Source: Erythroxylum novogranatense
Lineage: Eukaryota; Streptophyta; Magnoliopsida; Malpighiales; Erythroxylaceae
Length of the DNA: 64,000 nt
Reading direction: 5' to 3'
NCBI GenBank assembly: GCA_029891385.1
Contig: CM057230.1
Span: 39,899,858-39,963,857 of the forward strand
A program made the position numbers and the translations under genes. The notes beneath the pieces are model-generated. The model was not told the DNA's origin. It searched no databases and worked only from the letters and a program-made list of their open reading frames with translations. Numbering within the stretch: the first letter of the stretch is position 1; every line of letters begins with the position of its first letter. Shown here one piece after another: positions 1-10,090 of this stretch.

Positions 1-329
1 CCACTGCTTGATCAAATGAAGGAGCTTGAAATGTGCTAGTCTATCTGGATTACCGATGTCCAGTTTCAGTAATCCTATGACTAGGGATAATTTAGATACT
101 GACATAATTGCACATGATAGGAATCTCAGTAGTATGATCACATCATAATTTCCTTCATGCTATGTCATATATCATGGACTTCATTAATTTTCTTATAGAT
201 CAATATCAATTCATAAATGATGAACATCAAATTAATGAAATATGCCTTTCTTTATTTATTCATAAAGTATGTACACAACTTTGTACAAAACGCGCTAAAG
301 GCAATTGCCTTTAGGGCACTACTCTAACA
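1..329 (-). repeat. copia 3' LTR, partial at window edge
   Basis: Directly beyond the polypurine tract the sense strand begins TGTTAGAGTAG, a TG start typical of an LTR. The rest runs off the left edge, so neither the LTR length nor the target duplication can be seen. No matching copy was found after the truncated 5' LTR at 5890-6022, which holds only the opposite end of the LTR. Confidence 0.8.
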
Positions 330-330
330 A

Positions 331-346
331 AATCTCCCACTTGACC
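331..346 (-). other. copia polypurine tract
   Basis: The sense strand reads GGTCAAGTGGGAGATT immediately before the 3' LTR start at 329. A purine-rich run at this place primes plus-strand DNA synthesis in LTR retrotransposons. It adjoins the stop codon of the polyprotein at 346, a normal arrangement. Confidence 0.8.
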
Positions 347-963
347 TAAAGCCAATCGTCTTGATATCTAATACCATAGACAAGTACATGAGAATCAAAA
401 TTCTTCTGTGACAATGGCTTTGTCAACAGATCAGCAATATTCTGTTCTGTGGGAATTCTCTCTATTTGGACATCACCTCGACTAATGATCTCCCTGATCA
501 GATGATACCTGCGTAGTACGTGTTTGGATCGTTGATGAGACCTTGGTTCCTTCGCCTGCGCAATAGCCCCATTGTTGTCACAATACAACTGTATGGGCTC
601 ATCACAGCTGGGAACCACACCAAGTTTAGTAATGAACTTTTTGATCCAAACTGCTTCCTTTGCTGCGTCTGAAGCGGCAATGTACTTTGCCTCGGTTGTT
701 GAATCGACAGTTGTCTCTTGTTTGAAACTCTTCCAACTAACCGCCCCACCGTTCAGTGTGAATATATAACCTGATTGGGATTTAGAATCATCCTTATCAG
801 ATTGAAAACTAGCATCTGTATGCCCGCTCACCTGGAGATTTCCATCTCCATATATCAAGAAAACATCCTTAGTCCTTCGCAAGTACTTGAGGATATTCTT
901 GATAGCCACCCAGTGACCCTTACCAGGATCCGATTGGTATATGCTCGTAACGCTCTCGTACAT
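346..963 (-). pseudogene. copia RNase H domain (pol C-terminus)
   Basis: This is the C-terminal end of a copia polyprotein. In life, RNase H removes the RNA template during reverse transcription in the virus-like particle. The translation shows the start of RNase H (SGHTDASFQSD), then SQSGYIF, the conserved STTEAKYIA acidic block, YCDNNGAI, and the end motif NIADLLTKPL, so the catalytic acidic residues look preserved. The frame continues the RT but is shifted relative to the 855-1628 reading frame, so an indel near 963 separates the two. The stop at 346 is followed directly by the polypurine tract, so this is the natural end of the polyprotein. Confidence 0.9.
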
Positions 964-1628
964 AGCATTGCATACATGATAGATCCTACTGCAGATGCAT
1001 ACAGGATCATATTCATGCGCATCCTCTCATTTTGTGTCTTAGGACACATAGATTTTGAGAGTGTTATCCCATGAGTGATGGGAAGGTACCCTCTCTTGGA
1101 TTGTTTCATGCTAAACCTCTTTAACATCTTGTCTATGTACGTTGATTGTGAAAAACCAAGCAATCTTTTTGATCTATTTCTATAGATCCTTATCCCAAGG
1201 ATATAAGTTGCTTCACCAAGGTCTTTCATGGCAAATTGTTTGGACAACCAAATTTTCACAGATTGTAGCATAGAGACATCGTTTCCTAGTAATAATATGT
1301 CATCTACATATAGCACAAGGAATACGATTGCAGTCCCACTAACCTTCTTATACACACAGTGTTCATCCGGATTTTGTGAGAAACCAAACTGTTTGATTAC
1401 CTCATCAAAACGGATATTCCAACACCTGGATGCTTGTTTCAATCCATAAATGGATTTCTGAAGCTTGCATACCTTTTCACCATCATAGGAGATGAAGCCC
1501 TCAGGTTGTGTCATATACACATCCTCAGCTAGATTTCCATTTAGGAAAGCTTTCTTCACATCCATTTGCCATATCTCATAATCATAATGAGTGACAATGG
1601 CTAGGAGTATCCTAATGGATTTAAGCAT
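855..1628 (-). pseudogene. copia reverse transcriptase, palm and connection
   Basis: This is the core of a copia reverse transcriptase, which makes cDNA from element RNA. The fragment starts just after the DETFS motif. It contains QMDVKKAFLNGNL, the PEGF segment, KLQKSIYGLKQASR and the catalytic YVDDILLLG box with both aspartates intact, followed by KDLGEATYILGI. The end of the frame is out of phase with RNase H, with an indel near 963. A single-base deletion separates it from the N-terminal RT piece. The domain order after integrase confirms copia rather than gypsy. Confidence 0.92.
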
Positions 1629-1630
1629 TG

Positions 1631-1915
1631 CTACTGGCTGAAGGTCTCGTCGTAGTCAACTCCTTGTCTTTGACGAAAGCCTTTAGTCATAAGCCTTGCT
1701 TTATAGGTAATCACATTACCATCCATGTCGGTTTTCTTTTTGAAAACCCATTTACACCCTATGGGTTTTATTCCTTCGGGTGCCTCAACCAAAGTCCATA
1801 CTTGGTTTTCATACATGGAATCCATTTCAGACTTCATGGCATGAAGCCATTTCTCAGACTCTGAACTCTTCAGAACCTTTTCATAGGTGGTAGGCTCATT
1901 ATCTTCTATGAGCAA
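1631..1915 (-). pseudogene. copia reverse transcriptase N-terminal part
   Basis: The translation begins in the integrase-RT linker (EPTTYEKVLKSSESEKW) and contains W-T-LVEAPEG, IGCKWVFKKK and KARLMTKGFRQ, ending in GVDYDETFSQ followed by TAG. In copia elements DETFS is followed by a proline-valine-alanine segment. Here one C appears to be missing at the AGC-CAGTAG site, which shifts the frame and creates the stop. Everything after it continues in another frame at 1628. This indel alone would prevent synthesis of a complete RT. Confidence 0.9.
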
Positions 1916-1978
1916 TACGTCATTCTGTTAGCTCACGAAATCCATATCTCTCGGGAAGCAGAGTGTATCTACGTGACC

Positions 1979-2884
1979 TCATTTAATTTCGTGTGTTGTA
2001 GAAGGTTGAACTGTTACTTCATCTGTATGAGTCACAGTTTCAAGTTCAGGCAATTGATCTGCGTCTGTTCGAGCATTTTGAAATTCTTCAAGTTCAATTT
2101 TGCTCCCACTGTCTTCTTGTAAAAGAAACTCTTTCTCTAAAAAGACAACATGCTTTGAAACAAACACTTTTTGTTCCTCAACAAGGTAGAATTGATATCC
2201 CATTGTTTCTTTAGCATATCCTACGAACAAACATTTGTCAGACTTTGCATCAAGTTTATCTGACTGTGTCCGCTTCACATAAGCAGGACAACCCCAAACT
2301 TTCAAATGAGTAAGATAGGGTCTTTTGTTAGTCCACATCTCATATGGAGTAACATCAACTGTCTTTGATGGAACTCTGTTTAACAAATAAACAGCTGTCT
2401 CGAGTGCATACCCCCAAAAGGATTTTGGTCAATTTGCAAAGCCCATCATCGATCGTACCATGTCTAACAAGGTTCGATTTCTCCTTTCTGCCACACCATT
2501 ATGCTGTGGTGTGTAAGGTGGAGTCCATTGAGATAAAATCCCATTATCTCGTTTATGTCTTTTCGTGTCATTGACATTCATAATTCGATGTGACATATCT
2601 AATATGTAAATTCTATTGCATAATGTACCAGTACCATAAAGCATTCCATTCAAACTAATAGAACAACCATTGCTACTAAAAGTCAAACAGAAACCAGCTC
2701 AATTTAAACAAGAAACAGACAATATGTTCTTTGTTAAAACCGGTACAAAATAACATTCATCCAATTTAATTATAAGCCCACTGGGGAGTGACAAAAAATA
2801 AGTGCCTACGGCTAATGCAACAACTCTTGCTCCATTTCTGACACGCAGTTCTAGTTCTCCTTCACGAGTCGCATCATCGTCCAC
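1979..2884 (-). pseudogene. copia integrase remnant lacking most of the catalytic core
   Basis: Three stretches are readable in order. The first is the post-protease segment (FVPVLTKNILSVSCLN, then ILDMSHRIMN). The second is the last part of the integrase core (WTPPYTPQHNGVAERRNRT, which holds the catalytic glutamate). The third is the C-terminal region (LLNRVPSKTVDVTPYEMW, HLKVWGCPAYV, KCLFVGYAKETMGY). The sequence passes from the pre-integrase segment straight into the PQHNGVAER helix at about 2550-2570. The zinc-binding HHCC module and both core aspartates are therefore absent. A deletion of well over 100 codons is inferred. Stops at about 2430 and 2700 also interrupt the frame. Integration function is lost. 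Confidence 0.88.
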
Positions 2885-3137
2885 GAGGCCTGCATATCAT
2901 TGCATATGTGAGCCACAACCGGTATCTAATACCCATATGTTATGATCAGAAACAGTATTAACCTCAATGACAAACATACCTGATGAAGTCGAGGCATCTG
3001 ATGCCTTCTTCTACTTCAATTCTTTCAGATAGACTTTACAATTTCGCTTCCAGTGGCCAATCTTGCCACAATGGAAGCAAGTTCCTTTTTGCGCAGATTC
3101 TTTGGTTTTCTTTTTGGCTGCACTTCCTTTTGGTTTC
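2885..3137 (-). pseudogene. copia CCHC zinc knuckle and protease
   Basis: On the minus strand a CX2CX4HX4C knuckle is visible (CFHCGKIGHWKRNC) at about 3080-3035. It is followed by an acidic linker and the aspartic protease active site VLDTGCGSHICND at about 2935-2890. The knuckle packages genomic RNA; the protease cuts the polyprotein. A TAG stop (LKELK*) lies between them at about 3013, and the frame enters the gag region through a one-base shift near 3190. The residues themselves look normal. Confidence 0.88.
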
Positions 3138-3809
3138 TTAGACTTTTTCTTCTTTAGGTTCTTTTTCTTTGAACCAGAAGAAGAAGACCACGAGCACTGG
3201 CTTGCTATCCTTCTTAATAGCTTGCTCTGTTGTATTTAGCAAATTGATCAACTCAGGGATTGTCGTGGATATTTGGTTCATCCGATAGTTCAACACAAAC
3301 TGTGAATAGCTATCAGACAATCCAACCAAAATTAAGTCAACACTTAATTCATAATCCATAACAAAACCCAAGACGGCCAACCTCTCAATATACCCATTCA
3401 TCTTGATGCATCTTGACCGCAGATGAACTCGAGTCATCTTAGTAGCGAAGAGTAGCCTCGAGGTCTCGAACCTTTCAGACCGAGCTTGCTCATCAAAAAG
3501 CTCTCTAAGATGAAACACTATGGTATTAGCATCCATAGACTCATGCTGCTTCTGCAGCTCTGGTGACATAGATGCGAGCATAATGCAGGTAGCCATGTCA
3601 CTGCCTTTGAGATGCTTACGATAAGCTTTCTGATCCTCATCAAAAGCATCAACAGCAGGTGGATCAGGAATTAGAACATCTAGGACATAGCCCAGTTCCT
3701 CAGATCTGAGAACAATTCTCAGATTTCTCAGCCAATCGAGAAAATTTGGTCCAGTTAATTTATTAGAATCCATAAGTGAACGCAAATTCACACTGGAAGT
3801 CATCTTCAA
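3138..3809 (-). pseudogene. copia gag (capsid) N-terminal region
   Basis: A 223-residue frame starts MKMTSSVNLRSLMDSNK, followed by LTGPNFLDWLRNLRIVL, a common opening of plant copia gag, and a helical UBN2-like capsid region (YIERLAVLGFVM, VLNYRMN). Gag forms the virus-like particle. The last 25 residues (VFFFWFKEKEPKEEKV) are out of frame. A one-base deletion in a CTTCTTCT run near 3190 shifts a lysine-rich linker that should lead into the CCHC knuckle. The ATG at 3807-3809 is the first in frame, with no competing upstream start. Confidence 0.88.
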
Positions 3810-3966
3810 TCAACCTAAAGGGAAAGAGAGGAAGAATGTTAGAATAGAATTATATGCATGATCATAAGGACTTACATGACATGCATATGGCTCCCACTAG
3901 TTTCAAAGAATCCATAACCCTCATTACGAATCCAAGAAACATTATGAAAAAATGTCCTAGTGGGTC

Positions 3967-4147
3967 GATATCCGATATTACTAAAATGACCTTGGGTTTA
4001 CCCAACAAGCCACCTTAGGTCAATCGGTAGGTATCAGTCATTCCAATTGCATCATAGATATCCGACATTACTAAAAATGACCTTGGGTTTACCCAATAAG
4101 CCACCTTAGATCAATCGGCAGGTATCGGTCATACCAGTTACATCACA
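3967..4147. repeat. 90-bp tandem duplication in copia leader
   Basis: Two diverged copies start at 3967 and 4057. Each begins GATATCCGA(T/C)ATTACTAAA and contains ATGACCTTGGGTTTACCCAA. A third, partial echo (TTGAGTTTACTCAACAA) lies near 4265. The TTGGGTTTACCCAA core is an inverted repeat and could form a short hairpin. Confidence 0.85.
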
Positions 4148-4580
4148 GGTGCAATTATCGACTAGTGCTATCAACTCGTGATGTATGCACACACATTGGG
4201 TTATCAACTCTTGATGCGCGTACATCTGATGTACACTACCCAATTTCGCCTCTGTCTATGTTGACCTTGAGTTTACTCAACAAATCAACGCTTCTAGTAA
4301 AAACCGACCCATTAATCCGAAAATCTTATTTCCATGGTTCGAACATATCCGTATAGAGTGAGCATGGGTTTACCCAACAACCCGAACTCTATAAAAACTA
4401 TGGTTCTCCCCATATTAATGGAAGGCGTTAGTTTTTCATATTATGTGTGAGGGATTTCATCTTTCTTCACACTTCTTCTTCTCCAAGCTGTAGGATTATA
4501 GTCACCATGACTATATGGAATGATTTAGGGCATCAATCACATTGAATCTATACCTATAATCATCCATCATCCCACCTTTG

Positions 4581-4747
4581 CATGTGTTAGTCGACTTGTG
4601 CATATGTTAGTCGACTTGTGCATGTGTTAGTCGACTACTTTTGACTACTGTGCATGAGCTAGTAGACTAGTGCATGTGCTAGTCGACTACTTTTGACTAC
4701 TGTGCACGAACTAGTCGACTAGTGCATGTGTTAGTCGACTACTTTTG
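4581..4747. repeat. Short tandem repeats with GTTAGTCGACT core
   Basis: The core TTAGTCGACT (or CTAGTCGACT) recurs about seven times in 170 bp, joined by CTTGTGCATGTG and ACTTTTGACTACTGTGC spacers of two alternating types. GTCGAC is palindromic. The array lies in the copia leader. Confidence 0.85.
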
Positions 4748-5872
4748 TATGCAAGTCTACTTATGCATAGAAATGCTCTTCTAATCGGCTAATTTCTCAA
4801 TCCGTGTAGTTCAAATTCACAGTACCAAGTGTAATATACTCTACTTTGATGTACCAATGAAACACTTTCATTATATCATGCTTACCATATATAGTCATAC
4901 TATACACGAAATACTTGAAATCGATGAATACACTACTATTCACTTAGATTTTCAAATAATTTGAGAATATCAAACTATCACCCTAAGTATCTCTAGGTAG
5001 TCTACATTTTATCAAGACTATTTCGGCACTGGTCACAAAATTTGTGACGGCCAAAACAATCAAGATAACGAAATATACTAACGAGACGCTAATGTGACAT
5101 ATTTGATATCCGAAAATTTTTGGAAACCCAATTTCAAGAAAATCAGTTTGGAAAGCATACAAAATCAATGTAACATATTTTTAATCACATTAAAAATGAT
5201 CCAAGGCATTGGAATTGAGAAATACACAATCAAACATTCCAAACAAAACAGCTCCAACAACTTTCTCAAAACTGCCAAGCTCTGTCTTTTGCTTGAAAAA
5301 CTCATTGAAATAATTTCAATAAATTCTGAGAAAATTACAGAGGTTACAAAATGTTCATAAAATGCTCCATTAAGTTTTACAGGATTTATTTCCAAAAAAA
5401 ACTCAACTAACCTCAGCAACAAAGCCAATGTTGAATCTGTGTTCCTCAACACAGATATTCCCAGCAGCGCACAATAAATTCTCAAATAAATAGTAAATCA
5501 ACTCGAAAACATTTTTCCTTTCTCATAGACATTTATAAACATCTTAGAGACATGTTGGTAAAATAAAATCCGAAAATTTGTTTTTTTATAATTTATTCTC
5601 GAATTTATAAGCATGTCTGTTCAAGGATTGTGCACAAACACAGCAACCATAACATTAGGGAATAAATTAGCAAAACCATATCAAATCACATTGATAAATT
5701 CTTTTCTTACACAGACATAGTCAACAACATCTTATGAGCATATCTGGGCAAGAAAATTTCGAAAACAATATTTCTATACTGATTTTGAATTTAACATAGT
5801 CAACATGCATCATCGTCACAAGCAATAGGCAGCTCCAACCTTGTTATGATTTCTTCGTTATATATGACACAA

Positions 5873-5888
5873 CCTGGCTTTGATACCA
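5873..5888 (-). other. copia primer-binding site
   Basis: The sense strand reads TGGTATCAAAGCCAGG, complementary in its first part to the 3' end of initiator methionine tRNA, the usual primer of plant LTR elements. One base separates it from the LTR edge at 5890. Confidence 0.85.
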
Positions 5889-5889
5889 C

Positions 5890-6022
5890 TGTAGGAAAAT
5901 TTCGGTGTGTGCATCACATGAACACGGTACGGAAAAATTTTTTTTTTGTTCCGGGACCTTCCCGAAAGCCAGGATCCATGTGTCTATATATCGAAATCAA
6001 ACTATAACGGTCTAAAGTAAAA
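5890..6022 (-). repeat. copia 5' LTR fragment
   Basis: The plus strand starts TGTAGGAAAATTTCGG, so the sense LTR ends in CA as expected next to the primer-binding site. Only about 133 bp remain before the sequence becomes alignable to the end of the E gypsy LTR (TCATATCGTCTGATGCACTG at 6023, compare 58279). A deletion or illegitimate joining is inferred. Confidence 0.7.
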
Positions 6023-6722
6023 TCATATCGTCTGATGCACTGTTTATTTGATCCTATTATCTGATACCATTTTTGACCCTTTAGATGGTAGAATTTGCCT
6101 TTGAGGTCTTCATGAAAGTTGTAATTCTGGAAGCCCTCTTAGAAACCATTCAAAGAAAACCTTAATTTGAAATCTTTAGTGAAAGTTATATCAATTTTTC
6201 CAAGATAGGTACAGTGTGGTTGAGGACATAAGCATAGTTGATTCTTTTGGCCATAACTTCATAACTCGACCTCCAAATTAAGTGATTTTTGAACCAATAG
6301 ATTCCCGACACATTTTCCTATATCTTGATAAAATTTGTAGCTTTTGGAGTCAATTTGAAAGAGATTGATGGAAGGAAAATGAGGGATCGATTGAAGGGGC
6401 ATAACTAGGTTATGAACACACTTTGGATTTTTAAGTATATCTTGAGCTATAAAGCTCCGAATGAGAAGGTTCTTGTTTCAAAATAAACTAAAGGCATAGA
6501 GATATAATTGCCTTAAAGAAGTCAAATTGTGATGTTGGTAATGGGCTGTTATGGATAAGGCACCCTTGTGAGATGACGACAAAGTGAGGGGTCGTTGGAA
6601 TAAACCTACAAGGAAACCCACTGACGCTTTTCGACTCCAGAACGATTGTTGGGCTTAAAAAATAGGGCCCAACATCTTATGATGTTAGAACGATTGTTGG
6701 GCTCTGGAAATAAGGTCCAACA
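6023..6722 (+). repeat. Element E 5' LTR, last 700 bp only
   Basis: It aligns with the end of the 3' LTR (58279-58967), including GAGGTCTTCATGAAAGTTG, the TGGAAGGAAAATGAGGGAT stretch and the GATTGTTGGGCTCT end. It ends in CCAACA at 6722, five bases before the primer-binding site. The other two kilobases of the LTR are missing on the left. Confidence 0.85.
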
Positions 6723-6727
6723 TATTG

Positions 6728-6740
6728 TGGTATCAGAGTT
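6728..6740 (+). other. Element E primer-binding site
   Basis: TGGTATCAGAGTT lies five bases after the LTR end, complementary to the tRNA-Met 3' end. It fixes E as a plus-strand element. Confidence 0.85.
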
Positions 6741-6918
6741 TAGATTTTTCCTAGGCTTAGAATGCATAGTAGGATAAATTATTATGTTATGTGATTACTT
6801 GTTGTATTGTGAATCGATTGAATTGCATTAAGTGACATGCATGTCATGCATGCATGTAGGGATTAGGATTTTAAAATGAAATGTAGCTAATCATTAGTGT
6901 TTCCATTGAAGGAGTAAG

Positions 6919-7044
6919 ATGCCACCTTGTAGAAGGACATGAGGAGTTTTGCAAGGATCAGTTGCACCTGACTCTTCGACAAGAGAGGAGAGTACTGATA
7001 AGTTAGTAGCACCAGAAAATACTGAGGCTTTTGTAGGGCATGGT
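6919..7044 (+). pseudogene. Element E gag, first fragment
   Basis: An ATG about 180 bases after the primer-binding site opens MPPCRR-T, with a TGA where an arginine codon (CGA) is likely, and then GVLQGSVAPDSSTREE. The reading frame runs to GHG at 7044, where solo LTR H is inserted. It resumes in the same frame at 20378 (NGPIQSQMQES). Nothing is lost at the junction apart from the duplicated ATGGT. This N-terminal tail is of a kind common in plant gypsy gag. Confidence 0.8.
7040..7044. repeat. Target duplication ATGGT of solo LTR H (left)
   Basis: ATGGT precedes the TG of H and is repeated directly after its CA end at 20373-20377. Joining the flanks across one copy restores the E gag frame, which is independent support for the boundary. 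Confidence 0.93.
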
Positions 7045-7907
7045 TGTAACATCCCATCACCAATGGGAAGGGTAATTTGGTCATTTGGGACGGGTTAGGC
7101 GAGTGTAAATAACTCTCGGCATGAAAATGCATCATATAGCCTTTATAATTATATGAATAGTAATTTTTACACATGCACATGATTTGTATATGCATTCATG
7201 ACATTTTTCGGCATATGTATCTAAATGTAAATTTTGTGAAATATGTGATAATTGTGTTTGAAAAATTGAATTGGAGTGATTTATGTGTGTTTTACATTTT
7301 TAGGTACTTTTAGGAAAATTTCTAGAATTTTTAGGGAAAAATATCCGGATCGGAAAAATCGCCAAGCGGCGGACTGATAAATTTTTGGTACTGAAAATGA
7401 CTGTCCAATGGAACTGGACTATGAGACATATGATTTTAGGAATTATGAACTTTGAGCCATTGGAATTTGGAGACAAATTGGACTAGAAATTGAATTGAAA
7501 AAGAAAGAACCTAAGAGTGTTTAAGAAAATGACAAGTGGTAAGTGACACTTGTCACTTGCCTACTATGTCTTAGAATTAATGGCTTTTTATTAAACTAAA
7601 GTGGAAGAGCTACCCACGACACTCTCCTTGAAATTATTAAAAAATCACTTTGGAAAGGGCTAAATTTCTTCTCTTTCGTAGGTGGCTTCTTCTCCTCTTC
7701 TTCATTGATTTTTCTCCCTCCTTTTTGCTAGAATTTCTACTCTTCTTCACTACACAAAGACCCCTCCTATGCTTTGTGGTTCCTCTTCCTTTTTTCACAA
7801 AGAAAAACCCTAAGCTAAGCTTTGAGAGTTGATGGTTGTATATGATAGGGAAAGTTGGAGAGTTGGTGAGAAGTTTGAGAAATTGAAGAAGGTTGAAGTT
7901 TAAATAG

Positions 7908-10022
7908 GTAAGATTATGTTTTATGTTAGTTTAATGCATGAATTGTGATGTTTGTGCATCTAATTGCATTTTAAATTGTGTTGGTTGAAATGGGTAGGAT
8001 GTGTTCTTGATTGATTAAGGATGAATGTAAATGAATGAGTGAATATGTTTTGGATGGGGTTATGATTGGTTTTGATGTTAAAATGATGTTGGATAGGTGT
8101 TAATTTAGGGAAGAACCTAGTATGTTATGTGCTGCCAAATCTTGGTTAATTATGCAAGTAAATGTTTTGATGAACTTATGGTTGAATTAGAGGTCCAAAT
8201 GGATGCATATTGATGTAGGTAAAGTGATGAAATGAAAAGAGTTGAGGTAGGGAGGAAATCTGGAAAATGTGACTTTGTGTAGGTTTCAGATTTTGGCTCA
8301 TAACTTTTGATAAGGTTGTCCAATTGAGCTGAGGTTTGTTTTAAATTAAACTTAAGAAGTATGTCTAGATTTCATATGAAGGAAGTTTTGTCCAATTTTG
8401 ACCTTAAGGATTTTAATTTTGGCATGCAAAGTGAATTGTTAGGTGCTGTGTGAACAGTATCCGAACCTTGTGACCTGAAACTTTGATGAATTTTTTTAGA
8501 TTGAATTGAATTGAATTTTCTAATTTGGTATTCATGAAATTTGAATATTTTTGTGTTACCTTTCTAACGCCACTAAGTATGAATTTTTTTTATCTGTACG
8601 TTGAAAGTTATGGTGTGTTAATGTTAAGATGGTCATTCAATTGACAATGTGTTTTGTGTGTAAGTGACTTTATGTGAATAGGTTTTGTGCTATTTATGTT
8701 CTGGTATTTATTTGGGACTGTTGGTGGTGAAATTGGCTTTAGTAACCTTTTGGAAAGTTGTAGAGGATTGTTGTAGCTTTCTAATGAGGTATTTTGTGTG
8801 AATTGTGGATCTAAGGATTGCTAGATATAAATTTGTAAAGTTTTGTTATGGCTTGGGTTAAATGCTGATTTCTTAAACCCTAACAGGACAGCCACCTTAG
8901 TGAGAGGATTTGACCTAGTTTGAATGGAAATTTTCTTTGAAGTCCTTCTTGAGAATTGTAGTATATTGTCTGAGCTTTCTATTTCTATATGGTATGTAAT
9001 TTTTCGACAATGGGTTGGAAAGTTATGAATGTTGGAAGATTCTGTGAGAATGAGACTTATATAGGTAGAAGCTTTGCTTGAGAATTTGAGTTGTTTAGAG
9101 GTTGATTTTGCTTCCAAGTTATTCATGAAACTTGTAGAAAATGTTTTTATTTTTCTTTTGAAATATATCTTGGAATTTTTGGCATAAGGAATGGAAAGAT
9201 AGGAATTTTTTTGTAGAGTGAAGTTACTGCTCATATGGTAGTTTTGCTGTTTCATTGGGCAGAAACTTTGTTTGTGTTTTTGACCCTCTTATAGATTGAA
9301 TTGGATTGGGGGGTCTTCTTGAAGATTGTAGAAAATGTTTAGAGCTTTCTAATGGTGTATAATGTACCTTATTTGGAGTTATGAGTAAAAATTTATGAGG
9401 ATTGGAAGAACACAGTTACTGTTTATATGGTCATTTATGGGCAGTAACTTTGAAGTAGTTTTTGGCACCCTTAGAGGTGAGATTGGTTTGTGAGCCCTTC
9501 ATGGAACTTGTAGGGTTTATTATTACCTTTCCAATGATACCTTGTTTGTAAATTTTGGATAAGTTTGCAAAAAGTTATACATGTTAGAAATTCAGATGGT
9601 GGAAGAGATGGAAATAGGGCAAACTCTCTTATCTTTTGTTTTGTCCTAAAGCTTCTTTTGCTTATATCTTCGTCATCTGACCTTCGATTGACCTGATTCT
9701 TGAGGCGTCGGATTCATAAGATAATTATCTACCTCTTCATGTAGAATTGTGGACTTTGTGATATTTAATTGAGATTTAGGGATTGAATCTAAGTGAGAGA
9801 ATTGAGTAAATTTTGGCAATATCCGGACCTATAGAGGTCCAAATTGAGTAATTCTGGTCTCTATAGGTTCCTAAGACATAGGGGAATCTTTTGTGATGTG
9901 AATTAGGGGAAATGCTGGGAATGCCATGAACATGCATTGTACACATCTAAATTGCTACATGTGCATTATTTAATATTTCTAATTGTGCATTTGGTGACAT
10001 GTGAATATTGTGATTATTATAG
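7908..10022 (+). other. Putative intron 1 of LTR H leader
   Basis: AATAG|GTAAGATT follows the CT-rich leader and TATTATAG|AGGCAC ends the interval (2,115 nt). The interval contains degenerate modules of about 180 bp (about 8270-9640) and the block ending GGCGTCGGATTC near 9710. Donor and acceptor positions match those in B, E, A, C and G relative to their landmarks. Splicing is an inference; no RNA evidence is available. Confidence 0.45.
8270..9640 (+). repeat. Degenerate ~180-bp modules in LTR H
   Basis: Phrases recur at intervals of 180-190 bp. GGGCAGAAACTTTG (about 9258) and GGGCAGTAACTTTG (about 9440) are 182 bp apart, and GTTACTG occurs at about 9226 and 9415. Each is followed by a GACC/GGCACCCTTAGAGG-like stretch, then TTC(A/T)TGAA(A/G)NTTGTAG and CTTTCCAATG-type text. 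At least five diverged copies are present. Similar modules occur in B, C, D, E and F. Confidence 0.7.
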
Positions 10023-10090
10023 AGGCACAATTGGAACGTCATCCCACGGACGTTGCCGAGACTGCCTGGCATTAGCTCGGAAGCTATTTG
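10023..10090 (+). other. Putative 68-nt leader exon of LTR H
   Basis: The interval runs from AGGCACAATTGG to CTATTTG and is bounded by TATTATAG and GTGAGTAACC. It contains GCCGAGACTGCCTGGCATTAGCTCGG in its second half, which aligns with the equivalent exons of G (61084-61148) and B (39456-39516). The constant size of 61-71 nt between families argues that the unit is real. Confidence 0.5.

Larger units (their letters stand above)
3810..5872 (-). other. copia untranslated leader, 2.06 kb, no gene seen
   Basis: This region between the primer-binding site and gag is AT-rich and holds no protein I can recognise. It is long for a copia leader. It contains a 90-bp direct duplication (3967-4147) and a cluster of short GTTAGTCGACT repeats (4581-4747). 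Short frames at 4983-5485 are not conserved with anything visible elsewhere. Confidence 0.6.
1..6022 (-). mobile_element. Ty1/copia LTR retrotransposon, defective, 5' LTR truncated
   Basis: Read on the minus strand, the order is gag (3809-3138), CCHC knuckle and protease (about 3137-2885), integrase remnant (2884-1979), reverse transcriptase (1915-855) and RNase H (963-346). Protease and integrase before RT is the copia order. A primer-binding site next to a TG-starting LTR edge lies at 5873-5890 and a polypurine tract at 331-346. The 3' LTR begins (sense TGTTAGAGTAG) at 329 and leaves the window. The 5' LTR is only about 130 bp before it meets an unrelated gypsy LTR. At least three frameshifts, several stops and a large integrase deletion make it non-autonomous. 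The lineage within copia was not settled. Confidence 0.93.

Noticed and set aside
5165..5485. Two overlapping frames of 88-106 codons in the copia leader as genes
   Set aside because: No motif, AT-rich translations, and they overlap on opposite strands.
8270..9640. Centromeric satellite with ~180-bp monomers
   Set aside because: The modules are very diverged, few in number and confined to LTRs; a satellite would form long homogeneous arrays.
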